Program-made: the position numbers and the translations under genes
Source of the DNA: Acholeplasmataceae bacterium
GTDB taxonomy: Bacteria; Bacillota_I; Bacilli_A; Acholeplasmatales; Acholeplasmataceae
Direction: 5' to 3'
DNA length: 64,000 nt
Assembly: GCA_023230825.1 (NCBI GenBank)
Contig: JALNWO010000001.1
Location: 1-64,000, forward strand
In this document: one piece after another, positions 1 through 9,700 of the stretch
How the letters are laid out: each line of letters starts with the position of its first letter
How positions within the stretch are numbered: the first letter of the stretch is position 1
Notes under the pieces: generated by a model
Told to the model about the DNA's origin: nothing
The model's input: the letters and a program-made list of their open reading frames with translations, nothing else
Databases searched by the model: none

Positions 1-2040
1 ACTTGGATTATTGACCGGATGCTCCATACTTGGGATGGTGGTGCTTGGGTTGAAATTGGTATTGAAGGACCTCAATGTATCCAAGGCATCAAAGGTATCC
101 AGGGAGAGAAAGGCGATAAGGGAGATAAAGGCGATCCCGGTGAGAACTTTAACTTCAAAGGTGAAGTTGACTTAATCACTGATCTGCCTGGAACTGCTAA
201 TCCTAACGACGCTTACTTCGTTGGTGAGACTGGTCATCTATATGCTTGGCCTGAAGACAATAGTGGATGGGTAGACTTAGGTTCTGGTGCCCCTGGTCCT
301 AAAGGAGATAAAGGTGATAAGGGTGATAAAGGCGATGGTGGTGAAGCCGGTCAAGATGGTGAATCTATTAAACCTCGTGCTCCAGTAGCTACTGTACAAG
401 ATCTGCCTGCTGGTGGTGGTGAACTAAATGAACTTCGTCAAGTCTTAGAGACTGGTGATGCTTGGGCTTGGTCAGGTGATCAGTGGATTAATACTGGTCC
501 TTATCGTGGTCCCAAAGGTGATGTTGGTGACCAGGGACTCCAAGGTGAAAAGGGAGACAAGGGTGATACTGGCGAACGAGGTGATCAAGGTATCCAAGGT
601 CTGAAAGGCGATCCTGGTGAAAAAGGCGATAAGGGAGACCAAGGAGAGCAAGGTGTTCAAGGTGAACCCTTAGAAGCTGGCGGTGTAGTTGCTAGTGAAG
701 AAGACTTACCTGCTCCTGGAGAAGTTGATCTTAATAAATTCTGGAAGATCGATGATGACGTATATATGGTCGTTAACGGTGTCTGGGAAAACTTAGGTCC
801 CTTTGGTCCTCAAGGTCCTCAAGGTGAACAAGGTATCCAAGGCGAACAAGGTGAGCAGGGCATTCAGGGCGAGCAAGGTATCCAAGGTGAACAAGGTCTA
901 AAAGGCGATAAGGGTGATACTGGTGAGAAAGGCGATAAAGGTGACCCAGGTGATCCTGGTCAAGACGGTGCCTCTGGGTTACTGGTCGCTTTTAAAGGTG
1001 TTGTCGCTGAAGAAGCTGCTCTCCCTATTGATGCTCAAGAAGGTGATGCTTATTACCTCCAAGATACCGGTCATACTTTTGTCTATGCTTCTTCTGCTTG
1101 GGTAGACGGTGGTCTTTGGATGGGTCCTCAAGGTGAACAAGGTATCCAAGGTGAAGAAGGACCAGAGGGTCCAGAAGGCGCTGAAGGTATTCAAGGTCCC
1201 ATTGGTCCTAAAGGCGATCCTGCTGCGGTATTTGCTTATAAAGGTGAAGTAAATAGCATTGTTGACTTACCTGCTGTTGGTGCTCCTGGTGATGCTTACA
1301 CTGTTGTTGGTAATACACATCTGTATCTCTGGGATGAGACCTTAGAGGCATTCATTGAAGGTCCTGAAGTAGGAGCTATTCAAGGTCCTAAAGGTGATCA
1401 AGGTGAACAAGGTCCTCGTGGTCAACAAGGCTTACGTGGTGAGAAGGGTGAGACTGGTGCTTCTATCATCTTCTTAAATGAAAATCCTGGTCCTCTTAAT
1501 GGTCGTCCTGGTGACATGGCCATTAACAATAACACCAAAGAGTATTTCCGTAAAAATAACGAGACGACTTGGATCTCGTTAGGTTATATGGAAGGTGGTA
1601 CTGTTCATGAAGTACCTGAAGTCGGTCTTTTCATCCGTAATCAAGGTGGTTGGACTAAAGTCCTGGAAGGTGGTGATTTAACTGGCTTAGCTGACGGTGG
1701 TCAATATGTCCTAACCAAAAATGGATTTGCTCGCTTCGATGGTTATGATACTGCTATTGTAGCACTGACTGGAACAACAATTGATCCTACTCTTCCTGCA
1801 TGTAACTTCACTTATCAAGTAACAGGTAATACGACCTTAACAGTAGCTAACTTCGTTGCTGATCGTTCTAAGGTTATTATTCTGCGTCTGTTAGGTAATG
1901 CTGGTACAGTAGTTATTAATAACGTACAATGGGGTGAGAATGGTCCTCCAGAGATTGGAACTGACTTTACTGTCATTGCTTTATTCTGGGATGGCGTTCG
2001 TTGGTACGGTAGCTTAGGTCCAGCAGGCGCATTAGACTAA
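1..2040 (+). CDS. Collagen-like tail fibre protein (5' partial)
   Basis: The frame is open from the first base of the window, so the gene probably starts upstream and the ATG at 19 is internal. The protein alternates Gly-X-Y collagen-like blocks rich in GDKGD and GEQGIQ with about six globular modules of 40-50 residues. Each module follows the pattern DLP, then DAY, then a TGHLY-W-like strand, then a W near its end. The last 100 or so residues contain no Gly-X-Y and look like a beta-rich tip. Collagen-like stretches form trimeric shafts in phage tail fibres, so this is probably a trimeric fibre that carries a receptor-binding tip. A strong terminator follows at 2053. Confidence 0.85.
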   Translation, partial: TWIIDRMLHTWDGGAWVEIGIEGPQCIQGIKGIQGEKGDKGDKGDPGENFNFKGEVDLITDLPGTANPNDAYFVGETGHLYAWPEDNSGWVDLGSGAPGPKGDKGDKGDKGDGGEAGQDGESIKPRAPVATVQDLPAGGGELNELRQVLETGDAWAWSGDQWINTGPYRGPKGDVGDQGLQGEKGDKGDTGERGDQGIQGLKGDPGEKGDKGDQGEQGVQGEPLEAGGVVASEEDLPAPGEVDLNKFWKIDDDVYMVVNGVWENLGPFGPQGPQGEQGIQGEQGEQGIQGEQGIQGEQGLKGDKGDTGEKGDKGDPGDPGQDGASGLLVAFKGVVAEEAALPIDAQEGDAYYLQDTGHTFVYASSAWVDGGLWMGPQGEQGIQGEEGPEGPEGAEGIQGPIGPKGDPAAVFAYKGEVNSIVDLPAVGAPGDAYTVVGNTHLYLWDETLEAFIEGPEVGAIQGPKGDQGEQGPRGQQGLRGEKGETGASIIFLNENPGPLNGRPGDMAINNNTKEYFRKNNETTWISLGYMEGGTVHEVPEVGLFIRNQGGWTKVLEGGDLTGLADGGQYVLTKNGFARFDGYDTAIVALTGTTIDPTLPACNFTYQVTGNTTLTVANFVADRSKVIILRLLGNAGTVVINNVQWGENGPPEIGTDFTVIALFWDGVRWYGSLGPAGALD

Positions 2041-2052
2041 TAGTAAAGTAGG

Positions 2053-2082
2053 GAGGAGATGAAGTAATATCTCCTCTTTTTC
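2053..2082 (+). terminator. Rho-independent terminator after the tail fibre gene
   Basis: GAGGAGAT (2053-2060) pairs with ATCTCCTC (2069-2076), followed by five T. Confidence 0.85.
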
Positions 2083-2104
2083 TATTTAAAGGTTAACATC
2101 AAAA

Positions 2105-2743
2105 ATGACTACGGAAAATATTAACAACGCTCAGTTTATTCGTGAATCGGATATGGTCTGGCCACTATCCCTTCATCAAATTCGAAAGCAAGAGAAAGAA
2201 CGCTTACTTCCACGCAATCCTTCTCGTGAAGTAATGGAGAGTATTGGATACTTCGTTATTGACCGTACTACAGCACCAGAAGGTGATGTAGTTACACAGA
2301 TCCAGCCTGTTAAGGATAACGGTGCTTATAAACAGACATGGTCTGTTAGATCGTTTAATGAGCAAGAACTCGCTGATCGGTTAGAATCAGAACGTGCTAA
2401 TCGCATGTCTCAAGTTAAAGCTTATCGACAACAAGTTGAAGAACGAGGCTTTCCTTATGACTTCGGAGGTGAGTATGGTATTATTCATATTCAAGTTCGA
2501 GATGGTGATAGGGTTAACCTAACTGGTCTTCGAATCAATGCGATGAGTGATCCTGAATACACGTCCTTTTTTAGGGTTTATGAAAATATCGTTGTTCCTC
2601 AAAACGCTGAGGAGTTAATTGCGTTAACAAGCGCTGCTTTAACTGGATATACTGATCTATTGCAACAAGTATGGTCTATTGAAGACGCTATTCGTGCTGC
2701 GACTTCAATTGAAGAATTACCAGAAGTTCCAGAACTGAATTAA
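2105..2743 (+). CDS. DUF4376-like tail fibre accessory protein
   Basis: 212 aa, directly downstream of the tail fibre gene. Residues 92-150 have the arrangement of DUF4376 tail-associated proteins: a charged helix (ERANRMSQVKAYRQQVEERG) followed by a beta segment with GIIHIQVRDGDRVNL. Such proteins are usually encoded next to tail fibre genes and are thought to assist fibre assembly or attachment. The C-terminus is acidic (EELPEVPELN). The family assignment is by pattern only, and a plain structural tail protein is the alternative. Confidence 0.55.
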   Translation: MTTENINNAQFIRESDMVWPLSLHQIRKQEKERLLPRNPSREVMESIGYFVIDRTTAPEGDVVTQIQPVKDNGAYKQTWSVRSFNEQELADRLESERANRMSQVKAYRQQVEERGFPYDFGGEYGIIHIQVRDGDRVNLTGLRINAMSDPEYTSFFRVYENIVVPQNAEELIALTSAALTGYTDLLQQVWSIEDAIRAATSIEELPEVPELN

Positions 2744-2747
2744 TTAA

Positions 2748-2785
2748 GGCATATGGGGGGTCTTAACAGACTCCCTATTTATGCC
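2748..2785 (+). terminator. Hairpin terminator of the GGCATA...TATGCC family
   Basis: GGCATA and TATGCC flank a GGGxGTC/GACTCCC stem. It is an imperfect member of the hairpin family that recurs throughout the window. Confidence 0.6.
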
Positions 2786-2877
2786 ATAGATAACATCTTT
2801 TTTTATTCCTTATTTTCAATCTTATTGAATAGAATTTTATATTAGTAATTTAATTTCAATAAGAAGGATTAAAATAG

Positions 2878-3465
2878 ATGAATATTATCGAATGGTTTTA
2901 TATTAAAAATAACAACGATAAGTTATTTAGAGTCATTAATTCTTTAGAACCTTTAGCTAAGAAATATGGGTTAACAGAAAATCCCAAGCATCTTCCTAAT
3001 ATTTTAGCTATGTTAAAAGTGTTAAAAGAAGAAAAACATAATAACATCCCCTTAACCTTATTTATTACTCGACTCGTTTATTCAGATGTAAACTGTCTTC
3101 CGGAAGACGACTTCTCTTTATCATTAGAAGTAGAAAGAGCGGTTCGTAATAGCACGAGTAGTGAAGCTAAAGATACTGGATCAAGTCAGGTTATTAGGGA
3201 GTGGTTAATTGAAAACACTCGTCACACATTAGCCGAACTCTTAACCTTGTTCTTTCTATTTCAACTCTATGAGTTCGAGGATGAAAATAACTTCTTCTCT
3301 AATCTCGTCCAAGAATACAAAGATGACTACAAGGATGAGTTAGAAGACTTTTGCTCTACTTCATTAGACGAACATTTCCTTAATGAAATTAACAATCCAT
3401 TATTTGAGACAAATACAGATCTTGATTGGATTAAAGTTATTGGGATTATTATTACCCAGATTTAA
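2878..3465 (+). CDS. Hypothetical protein
   Basis: 195 aa, mostly helical in character, acidic C-terminal half, no motif recognised. The start is preceded by AAGAAGGATT, an adequate ribosome binding site. It stands alone between a terminator-type hairpin and a long non-coding stretch. Confidence 0.7.
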   Translation: MNIIEWFYIKNNNDKLFRVINSLEPLAKKYGLTENPKHLPNILAMLKVLKEEKHNNIPLTLFITRLVYSDVNCLPEDDFSLSLEVERAVRNSTSSEAKDTGSSQVIREWLIENTRHTLAELLTLFFLFQLYEFEDENNFFSNLVQEYKDDYKDELEDFCSTSLDEHFLNEINNPLFETNTDLDWIKVIGIIITQI

Positions 3466-3610
3466 TCTCTATTATATGTTAAAAGAAGGGTAATGTTTTT
3501 GGAGTAGTGTTAGATAAGGGATGTAGATGGGTTTTCTTTTATTTTCCTTTTCCTATCTATACTCGTATGTGACACAAATTAAGGCTGGTCCTTAATTATA
3601 TCGTGGAAAA

Positions 3611-3640
3611 GGGAAGAAGGAGTGGGGACTCCTTCTTCCC
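3611..3640. terminator. Perfect 13-bp hairpin without T run
   Basis: GGGAAGAAGGAGT, loop GGGG, then ACTCCTTCTTCCC. There is no T tract on either side, so it could be a processing or mRNA-stabilising stem instead of a terminator. Confidence 0.5.
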
Positions 3641-3816
3641 TATTAGCTATATTGAATATAAAAAAATATTACTTAACTTTATTAAATGAAAAGTAAGAGT
3701 TATTGGTTTCTCTTATTGTTCATCCCTGTTCCGTTGTGGGAGAGAATTAGATTAGTATTGGGTTGCTTTTCTATTTCTATACGGTTGGGTTTTCCTTAAG
3801 TTGGTGTGTGGAATCT

Positions 3817-3856
3817 GGTATGAATAGGGAGTCCTTTTGGATTCCCTATTTATGCC
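3817..3856 (+). terminator. Hairpin terminator of the recurrent family
   Basis: AATAGGGAGTCC and GGATTCCCTATT pair around a TTTT loop inside GGTATG...TATGCC. Confidence 0.65.
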
Positions 3857-3910
3857 GTTTATTTATGTCTCTTGTTTATACTTTAAAATGTAATCTAGAA
3901 TTAATCAATT

Positions 3911-3921
3911 ACATATAACTA
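3911..3921 (+). promoter_or_regulatory. Putative phage promoter motif ACATATAACTA
   Basis: Exact copy of the recurrent motif, preceded by ATCAATT and followed by GTTGGATAGCAAT. It lies 43 bp upstream of the start at 3964. Confidence 0.55.
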
Positions 3922-3963
3922 GTTGGATAGCAATAATTTATCTTCTCAAAAAGGATTCTCATC

Positions 3964-4089
3964 ATGTTTACTTCTATCATTCACTTCCTTAAGAAATCAG
4001 AAAAAGCTCAAGAAGTCTTGGCCTATATTTTCTCCCTTGCCATTTGCGCTGGTTTTCTTACATGGATGTTCATTAAGGCTACAAATTGA
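3964..4089 (+). CDS. Small single-pass membrane protein (41 aa)
   Basis: The ATG at 3964 is preceded by AAAAAGGA at a normal distance, a promoter-type motif lies upstream and a terminator hairpin follows at once. The product is a charged N-terminal helix (HFLKKSEKAQEVL) followed by a hydrophobic segment of about 20 residues (AYIFSLAICAGFLTWMFI) and a short tail. It is probably an inner-membrane peptide of unknown role. The complete promoter-RBS-terminator setting supports a real gene despite the size. Confidence 0.6.
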   Translation: MFTSIIHFLKKSEKAQEVLAYIFSLAICAGFLTWMFIKATN

Positions 4090-4091
4090 AC

Positions 4092-4128
4092 GGCATAAAA
4101 AGAGAGGGATTATTTCCCTCTCTTTTAT
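4092..4128 (+). terminator. Hairpin terminator
   Basis: AAAGAGAGGGA pairs with TCCCTCTCTTTT and is preceded by GGCATAAA. Confidence 0.7.
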
Positions 4129-4218
4129 TACTTCTTTTTTTGTTTCTAATTTTAAATATTATTAAGAACATATCATCTATTAGTAGTTAGTTATAAACGT
4201 TTATAAGGTTTTTAATTC

Positions 4219-4431
4219 ATGCCTTTAGATTTATATAGTTTATTGGTATTAATAGCTTTCGCTACGACTTGCATTACAGTACTTCTTTTTATACGTAAAG
4301 GAAGTGTAATTGGTACTTTTATTACTTGCTTAATAGCTATGTCATTATTGACTCAAGTCAGAGAAGATCGAGTTGAAGCAAAAAAGGATAAGGAAAGTAG
4401 TGCTGTTATAGAAATTAAACCGGAGAAGTAA
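4219..4431 (+). CDS. Small membrane protein
   Basis: 70 aa with two hydrophobic segments (about residues 5-24 and 29-46) separated by RKGS, then a charged C-terminal tail (REDRVEAKKDKE). The gene ends 4 bp before the NADAR gene and is probably co-transcribed with it. A motif of the ACATATCATCTATTAG type lies upstream near 4168. Confidence 0.65.
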   Translation: MPLDLYSLLVLIAFATTCITVLLFIRKGSVIGTFITCLIAMSLLTQVREDRVEAKKDKESSAVIEIKPEK

Positions 4432-4435
4432 AGTA

Positions 4436-4930
4436 ATGATCATCCCTTTTGATGAAGCTGTTATCTTCTTTGGTCCTGAATCCCCTTTCTCTAATTGGTA
4501 TAAAGGTCCATTTGTTTATAATGGGCTTGGTTATTTAACCAACGAGCATTTCATGATGGCTAAGAAAGCAGCTTTATTTGGAGACTGGGTGATTCATGAT
4601 AAGATACTTCGAGCTAAGACTGCTTTTAGTGCTAAGAAGCTAGGGCGTGAAGTAATGGGTTTTGATGAAAAGATTTGGAGTAACTGGAGGATGAACATAG
4701 TAGGTAAAGGCAAGTTAGAACAAGCTAAACAAAACCCTATTGTGTTACAAGCCTATGTAGAAAATGCAGGTAAAACATTTATCGAAGCCAGTCCTTATGA
4801 TTTGATATGGGGAATTGGTCTAGGTGAACTCCATCCAGGTTGCTATGATACTGATCAATGGCTAGGTGAAAACTTATTAGGTATCGTAAATAGTAAAGTA
4901 GCTGTACAATTAAAAGAAATGACTTCTTAA
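4436..4930 (+). CDS. NADAR (YbiA/DUF1768-like) family enzyme
   Basis: 164 aa, matching the length and motif order of the NADAR family: SPFSNWY at residues 16-22, EHFMMAKKA at 37-45, a lysine/arginine segment AKKLGREV at 66-73, and EASPYDLIWGIGL at 117-129, followed by WLGENLLG near the end. NADAR proteins act on N-glycosidic bonds of ADP-ribose-like substrates. Some reverse guanine ADP-ribosylation as antitoxins of DarT-type toxins, and others act in NAD or riboflavin metabolism. In a phage it may remove defence-inflicted ADP-ribosylation, which is inference. GGAGAAG lies 7 bp before the ATG. Confidence 0.85.
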   Translation: MIIPFDEAVIFFGPESPFSNWYKGPFVYNGLGYLTNEHFMMAKKAALFGDWVIHDKILRAKTAFSAKKLGREVMGFDEKIWSNWRMNIVGKGKLEQAKQNPIVLQAYVENAGKTFIEASPYDLIWGIGLGELHPGCYDTDQWLGENLLGIVNSKVAVQLKEMTS

Positions 4931-4968
4931 TAAAACTGTAGTAAACAACAAAAGGATTAACTAAACTA

Positions 4969-5940
4969 ATGTCTAATTCAGATAACCTCGACGATATCTT
5001 AGCTCAAGAAGATCATGTTAATGATGAACTCATCTCTTTATATGCAGAGAACAAAAGTATTTATGACATTACCTCTGAGTTAATTAAACGATTAGAGAAC
5101 AAAGAATACTTTAACAGTCTAGATGCTGTGTTAGAGTTAAGCTTGTTACCTACAGTTATTCCTAATGACTTTATTCGTGTTGATCCAGATCAAGAGTTCG
5201 TAGAGAAAGGATTACCTAAATTAACTGAGATCAATGATGAGACTAAGCCTAAGCTCTGGCATTTCTTCTTTACTGTTACAGTAGAGTTAATGGCTCAGCA
5301 AAAAGGTTCTTCTATCTTAATTGAAGAAGAGATTGAATTTCCTTTTACTTTAGAAGAGTTTATTGTTGTTGCTGATCAATGGATTCATTCTCGCGTAGCT
5401 AAGATTCTCATTCTCAATACCGATGAAGGTTCTAGCTCCTCAGTCGTTGATAAAATCTCTACAGATACACTAGCAGATATTGAGAAGAAGTTTGAAGAAA
5501 CTAAAGGCGAGTTAGAGAATGAATACTCTGAAGAAGATTTGGAATTCTTTAATACGACAATTAAAGATAACCTAGCTAGTGACTTAGAGTTGTTAAAAGA
5601 GCGGTTTATTAATCTTCCAGTTTCTACTCAATTAGTCTCTGGTCCTCCAACTTGTTTAGAACTCATTGAGTTTTATCCTATCTGCTTAGCCTATGTGTAT
5701 GTTAATGATAGCTTACGGACTAATTTAGATTTATCTCTATTAGTACGTATTATTCATGCATCAAAGAAAGCTTCATTAACGCTTCTTTCTGATTTCTCTG
5801 AATTCACTACTCCAGCTAATGAAGATAGTCTCTTAGGCTATATTAGTCTGATAGATGGTGTTAACTGGTACACAGATGGAAATGAGTTATTTAACGTATT
5901 ACGAAGCTCTGGAGAGAGCGATGAGTCATTTGACAGCTGA
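4969..5940 (+). CDS. Hypothetical acidic protein
   Basis: 323 aa, strongly acidic, predicted mainly helical, no signal peptide or membrane segment, family not recognised. It follows the NADAR gene by 38 bp and its 3' end overlaps the start of the next gene by 20 bp, indicating translational coupling. Confidence 0.75.
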   Translation: MSNSDNLDDILAQEDHVNDELISLYAENKSIYDITSELIKRLENKEYFNSLDAVLELSLLPTVIPNDFIRVDPDQEFVEKGLPKLTEINDETKPKLWHFFFTVTVELMAQQKGSSILIEEEIEFPFTLEEFIVVADQWIHSRVAKILILNTDEGSSSSVVDKISTDTLADIEKKFEETKGELENEYSEEDLEFFNTTIKDNLASDLELLKERFINLPVSTQLVSGPPTCLELIEFYPICLAYVYVNDSLRTNLDLSLLVRIIHASKKASLTLLSDFSEFTTPANEDSLLGYISLIDGVNWYTDGNELFNVLRSSGESDESFDS

Positions 5941-6148
5941 TTACGTAAAAGAAACTCTTAAGAAATTTTCTAAAGATTTCTCATTAGACTATGATTCATT
6001 AATGGAGGAGGTTCACTATAAGAACCTCTTTGAAGAACTCACAGATATGCTTAGCACTGATTTAGGTATTGCTGTTTATACTAAAGATCTTTTTGGTATT
6101 ACAGATAGTGAGATCATTGATACTGTTCTTAATATTGCTAACGCATAG
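5921..6148 (+). CDS. Hypothetical small acidic protein
   Basis: 75 aa from ATG 5921, chosen because GGAGAG lies 6 bp upstream. The frame is open further 5' but has no ribosome binding site there. It overlaps the preceding gene by 20 bp. Not recognised. Confidence 0.65.
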   Translation: MSHLTADYVKETLKKFSKDFSLDYDSLMEEVHYKNLFEELTDMLSTDLGIAVYTKDLFGITDSEIIDTVLNIANA

Positions 6149-6160
6149 GAAAATACAACG

Positions 6161-6592
6161 ATGAAAAAAACGATTATCTTTACGTTAAGTAAGTCTTTAG
6201 AAGAATTCAACCCTTCTGATTATGATAATGACCTAGCTAAAGTTATTTACTTAGAAGGTAAAGACTTAGATGCTGAAACATTAACTGAAACCATCAATGC
6301 TTTAGAAGAAACACATATCGTCATTGATATTTTCGAACCCTTTGCTGAATTACTTGTCTATAATGGATTCAATGCTATCTTTCTCATTGATAAAGAAACA
6401 AAGATTGAACACCTTTATACAGACTTAGATGAACAATCTAAAGCTAAGAATTACTTCAGCAATCTCTTAGATTATTGTAATAACACTGGTATTCGAAATA
6501 GAGCAAATATTATCTTAGTACAGGATAATACACCTACTCCTTTTTCTTGGATGAAGTTAATTACTCTTAGCACTATGTTAGATAGGCGTTGA
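6161..6592 (+). CDS. Hypothetical protein
   Basis: 143 aa, alternating helix and strand character (for example KTIIFTL, VIYLEG, HIVIDIF, AIFLID, ANIILVQD), suggesting a small alpha/beta fold. No catalytic motif recognised. Last gene of the run 4219-6592, closed by a terminator. Confidence 0.7.
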   Translation: MKKTIIFTLSKSLEEFNPSDYDNDLAKVIYLEGKDLDAETLTETINALEETHIVIDIFEPFAELLVYNGFNAIFLIDKETKIEHLYTDLDEQSKAKNYFSNLLDYCNNTGIRNRANIILVQDNTPTPFSWMKLITLSTMLDRR

Positions 6593-6600
6593 AAGCAACA

Positions 6601-6635
6601 TAATAGGAGATCCTTTTGGGATCTCCTATTTATGA
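6601..6635 (+). terminator. Hairpin terminator
   Basis: TAATAGGAGATCC and GGATCTCCTATT pair around a TTTT loop, followed by TATG. Confidence 0.75.
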
Positions 6636-6795
6636 CCTTTTTTCTTTTGGCAAACTATTAAGTCTTTTTTCAGTCATTTAAATGCTATGTCAACTGAAAG
6701 GAAAATATAAAAAAACGAGTTGACTCATTTCTATGTAAAGAATGTTTAAGCATTAGTTTAATACCAGTAACAATAACTACACTTTGGAGTAAGAA

Positions 6796-9700
6796 GTGAT
6801 TGAAAAAATTATTAAGCGTGATGGACGAGAAGAAAAGTTCGATGCTGAGAAAATTGTAAGGTGGGCTGAATGGGCCTCCCCAATGGAATCTATGAAACGA
6901 CAGTGGCCTGTTGTAGTAACAAAGGTGGCCTCTCGTTTAGATCGTATTGTAACGAGTAAGAAGCTCCAGGAAGAGTTAATTGAAGGGTTCTTAGATCTAG
7001 ATAACTATAGTGCTTATTTAGTCGCTGGACGCCTGTATTCAGCTCACCTACGTAAAGAGATTTTTGGTAGTAATGAAGTACCTACTATTAAAGAAGTGCA
7101 AACTCGATTAATTCAAGATGGATTATTACGTGATCTTGGTTATAGTGATCAAGAGTACCAAATGCTTGAAGAGATTATTGATCATGAACGAGACTTTGAT
7201 GTATTGCATTTCTCTTTACACCATATTCGACTCAAGTACGCATTACGTAATAAAGTAAGTAAAAAAGAGTATGAAACTCAGCAGTTTGTTTACATGCGTA
7301 TGGCAATGACTGTTAATGAGTTTAAAGAACCTATTGAGAGGATTGCTTTAGTTAAGAGCCTCTATGATAAGCTCTCTCAAAAGAAACTCTCTTTACCTAC
7401 ACCTAACTATGTAAACTTTGGCACTTACTTACGTAGCTATGCTTCTTGCAACCTCTATATGACTGACGACAATTTAGAGAGTTTAGCTATTGGTGATCAT
7501 ATTGCTTATCGTCAAACAGCAGCTAGTGCAGGTAATGGTTTTAACATCATGACTCGTTCAGCCGATGATCCTATTCGTAATGGATTATTCCCTCATCAAG
7601 GAAAACTCCCTTACTATGCTGCTGTAGGTAAAGCTATTAAAGCTAACTTACAAAATGGTCGAGGTGGTGCAGGTAATGCTTTCTTCCCAGCATTTGATCC
7701 TGAAGCTAATAAGATCTTAGGCTTACGTGATCCGCGCTCTACTGGTGTGGCAAGTAATAGAGATCTCCATTACACTTTTATGGATAATCCTTTCTTTGCT
7801 AAGAAAGTGGCAGCTGGAGAGAAAGTCTTTGTATGGAACTGCTATACTGCTCCTAAGCTCAATGAGTTATTCTATTCTGATGACCTAAAAGGTTTTATTG
7901 AAGAATATAATCGTTTAGAAAATGATCCTAGTTTCCATAAAGAATATATTGATACTCGTGAACTCTTCTATAGGTTGAAAGACGCAGAGTTTGGTAGTGG
8001 TACGTATTATGAAATGGACGCTTATGAAGTCAATCGCCATACTCCATTAAAAGAACCTATTCATAGTAGTAATTTGTGCGTAGCACCAGAAACGCAATTA
8101 CTGACTGATCAAGGTCATGTTACAATCCGTGATAAAGCTGGTCAGACAGTTACTATCTGGAACGGTAAAGAATGGTCTGAAGTAGAAGTCGTTAAGACAG
8201 GTGAGAACCAGAAGTTACTACGCGTTGTATTATCTGACGGTAAAGATTTAACATGCACCCCGTATCACAAGTGGTACGTGATGGATAGTTACCAAGGTAA
8301 AGAGCGCGAGGTCCGTACTCATGAGCTTGAAGAAGGAATGAAGCTTATTAAGCTAGAGACTCCTGTCATTGAAGGTGACTGGGAATTTAAAAGAGCTTAT
8401 GTTAATGGCTTCTATACAGGTGACGGAACTCAACTTTATAATGGTACAGGAAAAATTTACTTATATGGTGAAAAGGCGGCACTTGCTCCTCTGTTTAATC
8501 ATGATAAGGAATGGCGTAAAAACGGAAACAGATTAGAATCCGAGTTCCGTGATCTGTATCCTAAATATACTGTACCGACAGTGAAGTATACTGTAGCTAG
8601 TCGTTTAGAATGGCTCGCGGGATGGCTAGATGCAGATGGCTGCATCTATCGAAATGGAGACAATGAGTCGATTACTGCTTCTTCTACAGATAAAGAATTT
8701 CTTAAAGAAGTACAGTTAATGCTTCAAACTCTAGGCATTGAATCTAAAGTAACGCTTCTGTATGAAGCTGGAATAAAAAGACTTCCCGCTAATGATGGAA
8801 CTGGAATCTATAAGGATTTCTATTGCTTAGCCACTTATCGACTTCTTATTTCTAGTTGGAATAGTCAGAAGCTATTAGAGCTAGGATTAAAATTACATCG
8901 ACTAGTGATAGAAAAACGCAAAGTTCAGCGTAGTGCTTCAGGATTCGTTTATGTGAAGAATGTATTAGATGTTGGTCGAGTAGATGATACTTACTGCGTA
9001 AAAGAACCTAAGCGTAATAGAGCAGTCTTCAATGGTATTCTTACAGGTCAATGCGTAGAAATCACTGAGCACACAGCTCCTTACTATGACATGAAGGATC
9101 TTTATTCTGAAGAAGATCATGGTAGAGGTGAGATTGCGTTATGTAATCTTGGTGCTGTTAACCTATCTAAGATTGAATCAGATAAAGATTACTTCAACAT
9201 CATGTATGAAGCTTTGAAAGTTATTGATTATACAATCGATCATGCTGATTACACCTTCCCTCACTTAAGCTTTACTTCTAAGCAACGTCGATATGCTGCT
9301 GTTGGTATTATGGACTTTGCTCATGTCATGGCTGAATCCCACTACTCTTATTCAACAGAAGAGGGCAGGCAGTTCATGCACGAAGTAGCGGAACGTCATA
9401 TGTACTTTGCTATTAAAGCCTCTCTTGCTATTAGTAAAGAACGTGGTGTAGCTCCTTGGATTCATAAGACTAAATGGGTAGACGGCTGGACACCTGTCAA
9501 AACGTATAACCGAGGTCTTGATAGTATCCAAGACTTTAAATACCGGTATGACTGGGAAGCTCTATCTGAAGAGATTAAAGCAAATGGTGGTATTGCTCAT
9601 AGTCTGTTAGTTGCTTATATGCCTGGGGAAGCTTCTAGTAAAGCAGTAGGTGCTGCTAACTCTATTTATCCTGTTAGACAGTTAACGCTAGTTAAAACAG

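Larger units (their letters stand above)
3466..3963 (+). other. Intergenic stretch with hairpins and a promoter motif
   Basis: No convincing gene was seen. It holds a perfect 13-bp hairpin at 3611-3640 (loop GGGG, no T run after it), a member of the GGCATA hairpin family at 3817-3856, and the promoter-type motif ACATATAACTA at 3911-3921 that precedes the small gene at 3964. A plus-strand reading frame at 3923-4165 looks like a shadow and was not called. Confidence 0.6.

Noticed and set aside
1-2040. Tandem repeats of the tail fibre as a CRISPR-like array
   Set aside because: The repeats are codon-level Gly-X-Y repeats within one open frame, with no regular spacer arrangement.
3923-4165. 80-aa plus-strand frame
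   Set aside because: Overlaps the better supported 41-aa membrane protein at 3964, which has a ribosome binding site, and runs through the terminator stem.
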